Below, one piece after another: positions 15,186-24,700 of a DNA stretch of 29,341 bases (position 1 is the stretch's first letter; every line of letters begins with the position of its first letter). The position numbers and the translations under genes are program-made. The stretch comes from Paracoccaceae bacterium (lineage in GTDB: Bacteria > Pseudomonadota > Alphaproteobacteria > Rhodobacterales > Rhodobacteraceae): the NCBI GenBank assembly GCA_021767525.1, contig JAASTF010000006.1, forward strand, positions 1 to 29,341, in the 5' to 3' direction. A model generated the notes under the pieces. That model made no database searches. It worked only from the letters and a program-made list of their open reading frames with translations, and was not told the origin of the DNA.

Positions 15186-16284
15186 ATCGACCGCTTTGCC
15201 TTGGCAATTCACGGGTCAAATCGGCGGCATCTTCGGGCAATGGCTCTTCGTCCAGGACGTCGAACAGCTTGACCACGATCACCGTGATCGGAATGGCCAC
15301 GACGCCGCCCAGCGGCCCCCACATCCACATCCAGACGCAAAGGGACGCGAACACCAGAAACGGGTTGATCGACACGTTGCGCCCCACCAGACCGGGCGTG
15401 ACGAATTGCGCCTCGGTCATGTTCAGTGCAACGAACAGCGCTGCCGGCGCAAAGCTAAGCGCGCCGTCGAACACCAGCACCCCCGCCAAAAGCAGCCCCG
15501 CCACCACGGCCATCGGCCCCAGGTAAAGGATGAAATTCAGCAGCGCGGCGACAACGCCCCAGACCACCGCGCCTGGCATACCGATCAGGGTCAGACCGGC
15601 CGCCAAGGCTGCCCCAAGCGCGGCGTTGATGATCGAGATGGTCAGGAAATAGCGTGCAACAGTTTCCTCGGCGCTGCAAAACCGCTGCAGGATTACATCT
15701 GTCGCGCGACGGTTGCCAACGCGACGCGCGATGAAGCGGTAGACATTGTCGCGAGTCAGCAGAAAGAAGAACAGCCCACCCAGGAAGATCAGCGCCTGGA
15801 CCGCGATTTGCGGCGCCAGGAATAGCGCGTCGGTCAGCGTGGGAATGGATCGCCCGCCTGCTTCGGTGTCGGCCTCGGTTTCGTTGCCCGCGCCGTTCTC
15901 GCCGGTCAGGGCCTGTGTCATCTCGTCATTGACCTGATCGACATCGCGCAAGATGCCCTGATAGTCGTGCAGCAGGGCGCGCAATTCCCACTTGATGGCG
16001 GGCAGCGCATCGACCAGTTGCCAGAAATAGGGTTCGGCCAGGTAGGCCAGCGTGCTGAAGGCGGCAATCAGGGTCAGCAGCAGCAGCGTCACGCTGATCC
16101 AGCGCGGCAGGCCCAGCCGCTCGATCCGGTCGGCCGTCGGCGCAAAGACGATGCCCAGAACGACCGACAGCAGCAATGGCGCGGCCACGTCCTGTGCGAC
16201 GACAAGGACGGCCATGACCAGGATACCGGTGCAAAGCACGGCACAGGCAGCCAGGATCAGCTTGATGTTCTCGCGTGGGATCAT
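15184..16284 (-). CDS. AI-2E family transporter (TqsA/PerM-like)
   Basis: A 366-aa inner-membrane protein of the AI-2E transporter superfamily. Hydrophobic segments lie at about 7-25, 30-48, 59-83, then a hydrophilic region (about 95-155), and further helices to about 345. Family marks include the central GLFFFLLTRDNVYRFI and the C-terminal GLVGRNVSINPFLVFASLCVWMWMWGPLGG, which matches the conserved NP-hv--ls-l--g---G--G-ll pattern. Substrates in this family range from autoinducer-2 to Na+/H+ and are not predictable here. The start at 16284 (MIPREN) fits the usual short N-terminus; upstream in-frame starts add a basic, non-membrane stretch. A GGAAC-N17-TGTT element ends 8 nt before this ATG, so the mRNA would have a very short leader. 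Confidence 0.82.
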   Translation of the reverse strand: MIPRENIKLILAACAVLCTGILVMAVLVVAQDVAAPLLLSVVLGIVFAPTADRIERLGLPRWISVTLLLLTLIAAFSTLAYLAEPYFWQLVDALPAIKWELRALLHDYQGILRDVDQVNDEMTQALTGENGAGNETEADTEAGGRSIPTLTDALFLAPQIAVQALIFLGGLFFFLLTRDNVYRFIARRVGNRRATDVILQRFCSAEETVARYFLTISIINAALGAALAAGLTLIGMPGAVVWGVVAALLNFILYLGPMAVVAGLLLAGVLVFDGALSFAPAALFVALNMTEAQFVTPGLVGRNVSINPFLVFASLCVWMWMWGPLGGVVAIPITVIVVKLFDVLDEEPLPEDAADLTRELPRQSGR

Positions 16285-16292
16285 GGCCGGAA

Positions 16293-16318
16293 AACACGGC
16301 GAGGCGCGGTTTTGTTCC
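16293..16318 (-). promoter_or_regulatory. Possible variant EcfG promoter for AI-2E gene (GGAAC-N17-TGTT)
   Basis: Minus strand GGAAC at 16318-16314, 17-nt spacer, TGTT at 16296-16293. Transcription would start close to the proposed ATG at 16284, implying a leaderless or near-leaderless mRNA, or a start codon further downstream. Confidence 0.35.
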
Positions 16319-16442
16319 ACCCGACGCGCTGCGCGGTATGTTGCCATAGCGCAACGGTCTGCCCGGGCAGTCGAAAAAAAATGGGGAACGATCCGGCTGT
16401 TACAAAATTGTCTTTGTCCAAGACGCAGCCTGAAGGATTGAC

Positions 16443-16619
16443 ATGAACGGATCAACCGACAGCCAGCAAACCGTGCTGACCCAGTGCCTGATGCAAGTGT
16501 ACGGCGACGATGCCCTGCCCGGATCCGAGCCCACGTTTCGCGACCTTCTGGAACGCATCGCCAAGGCCGATCGCACCGACGACGCCGCACAAGGCGATCC
16601 CGACACGCAAGACGAGTGA
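16443..16619 (+). CDS. NepR-like small protein (candidate second anti-sigma factor)
   Basis: A 58-aa hydrophilic protein. Its ATG follows AAGGA by 5 nt and codon bias is good. Residues about 12-40 align without gaps to the NepR core encoded at 8671-8856: NepR has L-RRL-Y-DD then, 12 residues after the Tyr, F-QE-LL-RQ-L; this protein has L-MQV-Y-GD then, at the same spacing, F-RD-LL-ER-I. The usual Pro before the second helix is shifted by one (SEPTF against IPERF). Both end in a polar, acidic tail. It faces a single-domain response regulator and a CheB-CheR-HWE kinase, the kind of partners GSR systems use. A GGAAC at 16385 has no good -10. I infer, but cannot prove, that it binds PhyR or EcfG. 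Confidence 0.5.
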   Translation: MNGSTDSQQTVLTQCLMQVYGDDALPGSEPTFRDLLERIAKADRTDDAAQGDPDTQDE

Positions 16620-16640
16620 CAAGGCGCCGCCGCGCCCAGG

Positions 16641-17000
16641 TCAGATCCGGCTTAGCCAGTCGATCACTTGCGCCATCTCGACGGGTTTAGACAGGCAGGG
16701 CGCGGCCGGATAACGCTCTAGCGTGCTGGCACCGGTCGCCTTGTACCCGGTGATGAAGGCAAAAGGCCTGCCTTTCGATGCCATCAGATCAGCGATTGCA
16801 TCCGACGTGCCGAACCGGCCCAGGTTCACGTCCAGCAACGCGGCATCCGGAGGCGACATATTGATCGCGTCCAGCGCCGAATGACTGTCGTGGAACGGGC
16901 CCATCACGTCGAACCCCGCCTCTTGCAAAGTGGCGGACAGATCCAGCGCGATGAACATTTCGTCCTCGACGACAAGCACCTTGGTCGCTTGCTTTGCCAT
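16641..17000 (-). CDS. Single-domain response regulator, FATGUY-like
   Basis: A 119-aa stand-alone receiver domain. Acidic pocket Glu12/Asp13 (VVEDEMF), phospho-acceptor Asp57 (ALLDVNLG), Thr84 and Lys105 (LSKP). The beta4-alpha4 segment reads FAFITGY, matching the FAT-G-[GUY] signature of alphaproteobacterial single-domain regulators such as Mrr and SdrG, which relay phosphate among HWE/HisKA_2 kinases and PhyR in the general stress response. It has no output domain, so it must act by protein contact or as a phosphate sink. It starts 21 nt after the stop codon of the large kinase gene and is probably cotranscribed and phosphorylated by it. The stop codon faces that of the NepR-like gene 21 nt away. 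Confidence 0.88.
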   Translation of the reverse strand: MAKQATKVLVVEDEMFIALDLSATLQEAGFDVMGPFHDSHSALDAINMSPPDAALLDVNLGRFGTSDAIADLMASKGRPFAFITGYKATGASTLERYPAAPCLSKPVEMAQVIDWLSRI

Positions 17001-17021
17001 GAAAATCCTTCCGGGCGTGCC

Positions 17022-20000
17022 TTAGGCCTTTTGGGCCGTAATCGTCAGATGTAGGCCGGTTTCGGTATATGCAACGTCGACATCCGCATCGACCTGCACG
17101 CCAAGCGCGCTTTTCAGCAGGAATGACCCGAACCCTTCATGATCGGGCATCTTTATCGGCGTCGGACAGTGCTCAAACCACTCGAGCCGCGACAAAGTTC
17201 CCTTTGGGCTTGCTGCGACGCGCACCTCGATCCGCCCGCCCGCCTGCGCCAGCGCCCCGTATTTCGCCGCGTTGGTCGCCAGTTCGTGGAATCCCAACCC
17301 GAAAGACAGCGCGTTGCCGGGATCAAGCCGCACATCCTGCCCCTCGACCGTCACCCGTTCACCATCCGGATCATAGGGCGCCAGCTCGGCCTGAAGAAGC
17401 GACATCAGGCTTTGGCCCTGCCAATCTTCGCGGGTCAAGGCGTCGTGCGTGCGCGCGATCGAGGACAGCCTTTGTTGCAGGCTCTCGGCCATGTCGTCCT
17501 TGGTGGCGCTTGTGCGCGCGGTAAAGCGGGTGATGGATTGCACCGTGGCCAGGGTGTTTTTCACCCGATGCTGCAATTCGGCGATCAACAGGCGCTGCTG
17601 CGCCTCGAAGGCTTTCTGTTCCGATATATCAAGCACCGAGTGGCCAACCCCGCGCATTTCATCACCGACCCTGATCGGGAAATAGTTGATCGAAAAGGTG
17701 CGCTTTTCGCCGGGCTGCGCGGGGATTTCCGTGGTGACCTCGTAATCCAGCACCGGCTGCCCCGTGCGGGCGACCTGGCCGCGCTTGTCGGCGGGCAGCT
17801 TGATATGCGGGAACATGTCGACAAAACGCTGGCCGATATGCGCCTCGACAGGCTGGCCGTTGATCCGGGCCAGCGCCTCGTTGATCTTGAGCCAGCGGCC
17901 CTCCAGATCGGTGATCGCCATGCCCAGCGGCGAGTTGCGAAAGAACGCCTCGAACTCGGCCAGCGCGCGGCGCAGCTCGTCCTCGGCTTCTTTGCGTTTC
18001 GATATGTCGATGCCCGAGGGCACCATCTCGATCACCTTGCCGGTGTCATCGGTGACAGGCACAAGCTGAAAATCGATCGTGATCTTCGAATCTTCGGCCA
18101 CGCAGATTTCGGTATCGTAGCGAACGGTTCGACCCATCCGGGTTTCATCAATTGCCTGTTGCAAGCGACGCTGCACCTGCGCATCGAAATTCCACCAGTA
18201 GCACTCCCAGAAATACTTGCCGATCACGTCCTCGCGCCTGAGGTTGGCGGCATCCAGCGCGGTCTGGTTCACCTCGCGCAGTCGGCCATCCAGGTCCAGC
18301 AGCCCCACGAAAGACGCCAGGCTGTCCTGCAAGGTGCGCAGGCGATTATGCGCCTTGTTGGCCTGCTTGCGTGACAACACCGTTTCGGACAGGTCCAGCA
18401 GCATCACCATCACGCCGCCCGTTTCGCCATCTTCGCGGAACCAGGGCGTTGCGATGAAACGGGCATAGAACTCATAAGGCTCGCCATCCGTGTCGACGAG
18501 CTCCAACGTGACCTCGTCCAGCTTGGCCGCCGTACCGCTTTGATAGACGTGATCTAGCAGTTCGACCATGTCGTGGTGCTGGGTGCCGCGATAGATTTCC
18601 CACACGCTTTTGCCGATTTGGTCGTCGCGTTGCGCCAGTTCGTTGTGAACCGGGTTGGTGTAGACATAGCGCAGGTCGGGACCTTCCAGGATCGCGATGC
18701 TGGCCGGGGCCTGATCGAACAGGCGCTTCATGCGCGCCTCGCTTTCCGACAGCCGGCGCCTCAGCAATCGTTGTTCGGTGATGTCGCGGACGCTGACACC
18801 CAACGCGAAGATGCGCCCGTCGCTGCGGACGGGAAAGTAATCGACCAGGTAGATCTTTCTTTCCCCTTGGGTTGCGGGCGTTTCTGCCTCGACCTCGATG
18901 GCAAGCGCCGGTTCGCCGGTTTCCAACACGCGCCGCTGGACCGCCGCGACCTTGTCATGCACCGCCGGCAACAACTGTTCTTGCAACTGGCCGACATGCG
19001 CCTCGGCGGACAGACCGTTGATCTGGGCGAGGGTTTCGTTGATCCGCAAATAGCGCAGGTCGGTATCCATCAGCGCCAGACCCACCGGCGTGGTGTCGTA
19101 AAGCGTTTCCAACTCGGCCAAACGCTCGGCCAGCATCTCGGCGCTTTCGGCCAGTTGCTGCTGCACCTTGCGTGACTCGGTGATGTCCTGAAACGTCAGG
19201 ATGCAGCCATCAAGCCGATCATCGACCGACCGATAGGGGCGCACGCGCGCCAGAAAAACCTCGCCCGTTTCCGCGATGTGGACTTCGCGTTCGATCGGAT
19301 CGAGGGATTGCGCCACGGCGGCGGCATCGCCGGCAAGCTGCGGATACTCGACACGTGTGCGCAGGTCCACGATCGGGCGGCCGATATCGCGCTGTTGCAG
19401 GTTGAAGATGCGCGTGGCGCTGGGGGTGAACAGCCGAACGCACAGCGCCTTGTCCAGGAACACCGTGGCCAGTTCGGTGCTTTCCAGCAAATTCTTAAGA
19501 TCACTGTTCAGCTCGGTAAGACGGCGGTTGTTCGCCGTCAGCTCGGAATTGATCGTCTCAAGCTCTTCATTGACGGATTGCAATTCCTCGCGCGAGGTTT
19601 CCAATTCTTCGTTCGAGCTTTGCAACTCCTCGTTCATCGACAGAAGCTCTTCGTTCGAACTGCGCAGATCCTGTTCGGCGTTTTCGTATTCGCGCTGGAT
19701 ATCGGCAAGGCGTTTCCGGGTCAGCAAAAGCTCGGTTTCAAGGCGCTTCTGATCGCTGTCGGCCTGTGCGGCCAGTGCTCCGGCGCTGTCGTCAAGGGGC
19801 CGGACTTCTTGCAGCACCACCAACGTCGCCTCGTCGTCCAAAACGCGGGCGCGGACATCGTATATGGTTTTGCTGTCGTCCAGCGAGACGATCACGTTGC
19901 GCACCTCGCCCACCCCGTTTTCGCCGTTGGCGCGCGCCTCGGATACGGCGTTTTGCAGCGGCAGGCGCAGGCCATGGACAAGATAGGCATCGATTGCCGC

Positions 20001-21713
20001 TGACGGCGCGCCCTTGCCCGGCCGGACAAAGCGGGCCATCGCCTGAGACTGATAGAGAACCTCGTTGTGCGCGTTGATCACTGCATAGGGCGCGGCGAAC
20101 TCTTGCAGGAATGCCTGATCGGCGACGGTTTCGATCCCCGGATCGGCACCTTCGGCCATTGGGGCGGGCGGCAAGACGATTGCGCGCTTTCGCGTCACAC
20201 CGCCACCCGAATGATCCCGCCCCAGAACGGAAAACCCGGGCCGCGCGGCATCATTGCGCTGGAACAGGCGGCAACCCCGATCGACCGTTTTGAAAAAGCG
20301 CTCGCTGTTGCCCAGCGACTCGGATGCGCCCAGCATCAGGTAGCCACCCGGGTTCAACGCATAGTGAAACCGCGGCAACAGGTCATTCTGTGCCTCGGGC
20401 GACAGGTAGATCATCACGTTGCGGCACGAGATCATGTCAAGCCGCGAGAACGGCGGGTCCTGCAGCAGGTTATGCGGCGCGAATACGCACATTTCGCGCA
20501 AGCGCGACCTGACCCGCCAGCCACCGGATTGCCTGGCGAAAAACCGGTCGCGCATGGCGGGGTCGATGCCTTGCAGGACACTGTCCTGGTAAAGGCCCGA
20601 CCGCGCCCGCCTCAGGGCCGCCAGGTCGATATCGGTGCCGAAGATCTGCACATGCCGGTCGATCTTGCGCGCGTCCAGCGCGTCGCAGATCAACATGGCC
20701 AGCGAAAACACCTCTTCGCCGCTTGAACATCCCGGCACCCAGACGCGCAGCTGCCGTGTTGAACGTTCCAACAGATCGGGCAGAACACTTTCGCAGAACG
20801 CGTCAAAACACTCGCGGTCGCGGAAGAACTCGGTCACGCCGATCAGGAAATCCTGCGCCAATTGCGTGGCTTCGCCGTCGTCGGTTCTCAGGACATCGAC
20901 ATAGGCCTGGACATCGGGCAGGCGCAGCAAGGCCATGCGGCGCAACACACGCCGCACCAGCGTGGGCGGCTTGTATCCCGCGAAATCATGGCCTTCCAGC
21001 CCGCGCAGCACATCCAGAATGTCGGGCAGCGCCGCGCCCACCTGGTCGGTCAGGGCTTGCCGCGAGCCGGATTTGTCCATTTCGCGCCGGTGCTGAAACA
21101 GGTCGATCACCTGCGGCGGAATGTCGGCGGGCTGCAGCATCAGGTCGACCAGCCCCGTGGCCGCGGCACTGTCCGGCATTCCGGGAAAGCGGGCGCTGTC
21201 GCGTTTTTGCACGATCGCGACGCCGCCCGCCGCCTTGACCGCACGCAGCCCCTCGGTGCCGTCCGAGCCGGTGCCGGACAGGATGACGGCGCAGCAATCA
21301 GGGCCGCATTCGTTGGCCATCGACTTGAAAAAACGGTCGATTGGCGTGCGCAGGCCGGTTTCGCGCTGATGCTCGACCAGTTTCAATCGACCGTCCTGGA
21401 TCACCAGAAAGGGCCCCGGCGGAATGACATAGACATGGTCGGGCGCGATTTCGGTGTTATCGCCCACCATGGTGACCGGCAGCTTGCAACAGGCCGATAA
21501 AAGCTGATCCATGATCGAGGGGTGATCGGGCGCAAGGTGCTGCACGACGATATAGGCCAGGCCGCTTTTCTCGGGGATCGCCCTGACAAGATCCTGCAAG
21601 GCGGCAAGCCCACCCGCCGAGGCGCCGATCCCGACGATACCCAGATTATCCACTGACATCGCGGGCCCCCCGCCCGAACATTTATCGGTGATCCTTATTT
21701 CATCATGCGACAT
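17022..21713 (-). CDS. CheB-CheR-PAS-HWE hybrid sensor histidine kinase
   Basis: A 1563-aa soluble multi-domain protein. CheB methylesterase domain (about 24-205) keeps Ser32 (GIGASAGG), His59 (VVQHLAPDH) and Asp151 (SGTGSDGTEG). CheR methyltransferase domain (about 225-485) has the SAM-site WVPGCSSGEEVFSLAM and CRNVMIYL. A long coiled coil follows (about 640-740, repeated SSNEEL/NEELE), then about four PAS domains, including a clear W-x-N-E-A-L-A-R-I-N repeat. The C-terminal HWE kinase has His1382 (LQHRVKNTLATVQ), N-box Asn1481 (HELATNAAKYG), WFE at 1512-1514 and GFGSFLLK. Unlike the kinase in the phyR locus, all ATP-site motifs look intact. No receptor or CheA genes lie nearby, so a stress-signalling role is more likely than chemotaxis. 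The start could be 21713 or Met19 (21659), which has a G-rich ribosome site. Confidence 0.88.
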   Translation of the reverse strand: MSHDEIRITDKCSGGGPAMSVDNLGIVGIGASAGGLAALQDLVRAIPEKSGLAYIVVQHLAPDHPSIMDQLLSACCKLPVTMVGDNTEIAPDHVYVIPPGPFLVIQDGRLKLVEHQRETGLRTPIDRFFKSMANECGPDCCAVILSGTGSDGTEGLRAVKAAGGVAIVQKRDSARFPGMPDSAAATGLVDLMLQPADIPPQVIDLFQHRREMDKSGSRQALTDQVGAALPDILDVLRGLEGHDFAGYKPPTLVRRVLRRMALLRLPDVQAYVDVLRTDDGEATQLAQDFLIGVTEFFRDRECFDAFCESVLPDLLERSTRQLRVWVPGCSSGEEVFSLAMLICDALDARKIDRHVQIFGTDIDLAALRRARSGLYQDSVLQGIDPAMRDRFFARQSGGWRVRSRLREMCVFAPHNLLQDPPFSRLDMISCRNVMIYLSPEAQNDLLPRFHYALNPGGYLMLGASESLGNSERFFKTVDRGCRLFQRNDAARPGFSVLGRDHSGGGVTRKRAIVLPPAPMAEGADPGIETVADQAFLQEFAAPYAVINAHNEVLYQSQAMARFVRPGKGAPSAAIDAYLVHGLRLPLQNAVSEARANGENGVGEVRNVIVSLDDSKTIYDVRARVLDDEATLVVLQEVRPLDDSAGALAAQADSDQKRLETELLLTRKRLADIQREYENAEQDLRSSNEELLSMNEELQSSNEELETSREELQSVNEELETINSELTANNRRLTELNSDLKNLLESTELATVFLDKALCVRLFTPSATRIFNLQQRDIGRPIVDLRTRVEYPQLAGDAAAVAQSLDPIEREVHIAETGEVFLARVRPYRSVDDRLDGCILTFQDITESRKVQQQLAESAEMLAERLAELETLYDTTPVGLALMDTDLRYLRINETLAQINGLSAEAHVGQLQEQLLPAVHDKVAAVQRRVLETGEPALAIEVEAETPATQGERKIYLVDYFPVRSDGRIFALGVSVRDITEQRLLRRRLSESEARMKRLFDQAPASIAILEGPDLRYVYTNPVHNELAQRDDQIGKSVWEIYRGTQHHDMVELLDHVYQSGTAAKLDEVTLELVDTDGEPYEFYARFIATPWFREDGETGGVMVMLLDLSETVLSRKQANKAHNRLRTLQDSLASFVGLLDLDGRLREVNQTALDAANLRREDVIGKYFWECYWWNFDAQVQRRLQQAIDETRMGRTVRYDTEICVAEDSKITIDFQLVPVTDDTGKVIEMVPSGIDISKRKEAEDELRRALAEFEAFFRNSPLGMAITDLEGRWLKINEALARINGQPVEAHIGQRFVDMFPHIKLPADKRGQVARTGQPVLDYEVTTEIPAQPGEKRTFSINYFPIRVGDEMRGVGHSVLDISEQKAFEAQQRLLIAELQHRVKNTLATVQSITRFTARTSATKDDMAESLQQRLSSIARTHDALTREDWQGQSLMSLLQAELAPYDPDGERVTVEGQDVRLDPGNALSFGLGFHELATNAAKYGALAQAGGRIEVRVAASPKGTLSRLEWFEHCPTPIKMPDHEGFGSFLLKSALGVQVDADVDVAYTETGLHLTITAQKA

Positions 21714-21763
21714 ATGCTACCCGACCACACGCAAAGGTAAAGTGCGGCCAATGCCATCCCGCA

Positions 21764-24700
21764 TCATGCGGCGCTTTCCGCCGCACCGCCGCCCATCCTG
21801 TGGCGCAGCCGCGCATAAAGCGCGGCAAGGGCAGGCACCAACAACAGCACGAACACCGAACCCGCCAGCAGGCCAAAGCCCAGTGAAACCGCCGTGGGGA
21901 TCAGGAATTGCGCCTGCAGGCTGGTTTCCAGGATCAGAGGCGTGATGCCGAAAAACGTGGTAAGCGTGGTCAGCAGGACGGGGCGAAACCGGGCGGTCAC
22001 GGCCTCTTCTATCGGGGTGTCGATACCTTTGCTTTCGTTGCGGATGATGCGGTCGACGATCAGAAGCGCGCCGTTGATCAGGATACCGGACAGGCCGATG
22101 ATGCCGAACATCGACAAAAGCGTCAGGTTCATGCCCAGTGCCGCATGGCCCGCCACCGCCCCGGCAAAGCCGAAGGGCAGCACGAGGATCAGAATGACAG
22201 GCCGCGTATACGACCGGAACGCCAACGCCAGAACGGCGTAGATCGCGAACAGCGCCAGCGCAAAGTTACGCGTCAGCGCGGGGCCGAACCGGCCCTGTTC
22301 TTCCTGTTCGCCGCCCAGGCCGATGGTCACGCCCGGATAATCGCGCTGCAGATCGGGCAGAACCTGTTGCATGATATAGGCGGTTTCCGCCCCACCCGAA
22401 GTCAAGGCGTTATCCACGTCGGCCTCGACCGTGGTGACGCGCTCGGCATCGACGCGGGTAATCGTGGCGGGCGCGGGGCGCCGCGACAGGTCGGCCACGC
22501 TGTACAGCGGCACGAAAGCCTCGCCATACCGGATGCGGTAATCTTCCAGGTCGGCGAGCGTGGCGCGCTCGTTCTCGGGAAGGCGCACGCGCACTTCGAC
22601 CTCTTCCTTGGATCTCTGCACCTCGGTCGCGATGGTGCCGAAAATGGCGGCACGCAGTTCCGAGGCAAGCACCGATTGTGGCAGGCCCAGCGCGCGCCCC
22701 TGGTCGTTCAGCTCGACCACGATTTCCTCGCTGGCCGAAGCGGCGCTATCGCGGATGGCGGACACGCCGGGACGGTTGGACAGCGCGCTGCGCACCGCGT
22801 CGACCGCGGCCAGGCGCGCGGCATCGGTGTCGGCCGCGATTTCCAGCGCGATATCCGCCCCCACGCCCACCGCGCTGCCTGAAAAGGTCAGCTGCCGGGT
22901 GCCCGGTATCTCGCCGGCGGCATCGCGCCACAGATCGGCCAGGCGCGCGGCGGGAAAGCTTCGGGTTTCGCTGTCTTGCAAACGCGCCTCGATCCGCGCG
23001 GCATTGGGCGCACCGCTGCCCGATCCACCATCGGGCCCACCCGCCGCACCGAACCCGATCGAGATGGCGACGGCCTGCACGATCTGCTCGGGCGGCGTGC
23101 CGATTTGCCCGGACAGGGTTTCCGTGGCCCGCGTCAACGCCGCTTCCAGCTGGTCGGCGCGGGCCTTGGTGGCGTCAAGCGCCGTGCCCTCGGGCAGTTC
23201 AAGCGAGGCCGTCAGCAGGTTGCCTTCGATATCGGGAAAAAAGACGAACCGCACCTGCCCGTTCGCCAAAAGCGAAACCGCCCCTAGCAGCACGCCGACG
23301 CAGGCCACGATCACCACCAGCGGGCGGCGCACCGCATAGCCAACGGCGCCCCGCACCCGGGTTTGCGCAAAACGGTCGATCCGGCCGCCAACCTGCTCGC
23401 GCAGGCCATCTGTCAGGCGCCGCAAGGAAAAGCGCCACGGCGGACCATCGCGCAGATGCGACAGGTGCTGTGGCAGCACGAAAAAGCTTTCGACCAGCGA
23501 CAGCACCAGCACCATGATGACCACTGCCGCCACAGGCGCGATGAACGAGCCCGACGTGCCCGGCAGAAACAACAAAGGCAAGAAGGCGATGATCGTTGTC
23601 GTCACCGAGAAAAAGATCGGCCGCGCCACCCGCCCGGCGCCGTCGATCGCCGCCTCTTGACGCGATTTGCCGCGCTGGCGCGATTCAAAGACGGATTCAC
23701 CCACCACGATCGCGTCATCCACCACGATCCCCAGCGCCAGGATAAATCCGAACAAGGACAGCTGGTTGATGGTGACGCCAAAGGCCTGCATCAGGGCGAA
23801 ACTGCCGATGAAGGACACCACGATGCCCGCCGACACCCAGGCCGCGATGCGCAAGTCCAGCACAAGCGCCAGGATCAGCAGGATCAGCCCCGCCCCCAGT
23901 GCGCCATTCTTGACCAAAAGCGAGATCCGCCCCCGCAGGCTGGTGGCTTCGTTGCGCCACTCGACCACACTGACGGTGTCGGGCAGGCGCGGGCGCAGCG
24001 TCTCATCGACATAGCCGCGCGCGGTTTCCACCACGTTCAGCAACTGCTCGTCGCCGGCGCGGTAGACGGTCAGAAAAACCGCCGGGTTGCCGCCGAGCTC
24101 GGCCAGGATGGGGGTTTCCGACAGCCCGTCGTCGATCTGTGCCAGGTCGGACAGACGCACCGTCGCCCCGTTCTGCGCGGTGAATATCTCGACCGCGGCG
24201 AACTCGGCGCCGGTTTCGCGTTCACCGATGGTGCGCACCTGCAACCGCGCGGTGTCGGATTGCAACGTGCCGCCCGACAGCGTCAGGCTGGCCGATGACA
24301 CGCGATCGGCAAAATCGCGCAGGCCGATGCCATAGGCGCGCAAGACGTCGCGCGACACCTCGATCCCGATTTCATCCGCCGGCACGCCGCGCAGCACCAC
24401 CTGGCTGATCCCTTGAGCGGCCAGCAGATCATCGCGGGCGGTTTCGGCCAAACCTTTCAACGTGTCACGCGCCATGTCGCCCGAGATCACGAATTCGATG
24501 GCCAGTTCATCAGGCTCGACCTCGGTGATCCGCGGCGCCTCGGCAGCGTCGGGGAAAATGCTGATGCCGTCGACCTGGCCTTCGATATCGTCCAACGCCT
24601 CTTGCACGTTCGCCCCGCGCACAAGTGAGGCCGTGACAGTGCCCAACCCCTGCGCGGCGGTCGCCCGCAACTTGCGCACCCCCTTGACCGCGCGGATGCT

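Noticed and set aside
16385..16389. GGAAC as EcfG promoter for the NepR-like gene
   Set aside because: At 16-18 nt only AATT, ATTG or TTGT is found, so the -10 match is poor.
16285..16590. Long N-terminal extension of the AI-2E transporter
   Set aside because: It is Arg-rich without membrane segments, overlaps the NepR-like gene in antisense, and has no ribosome site.
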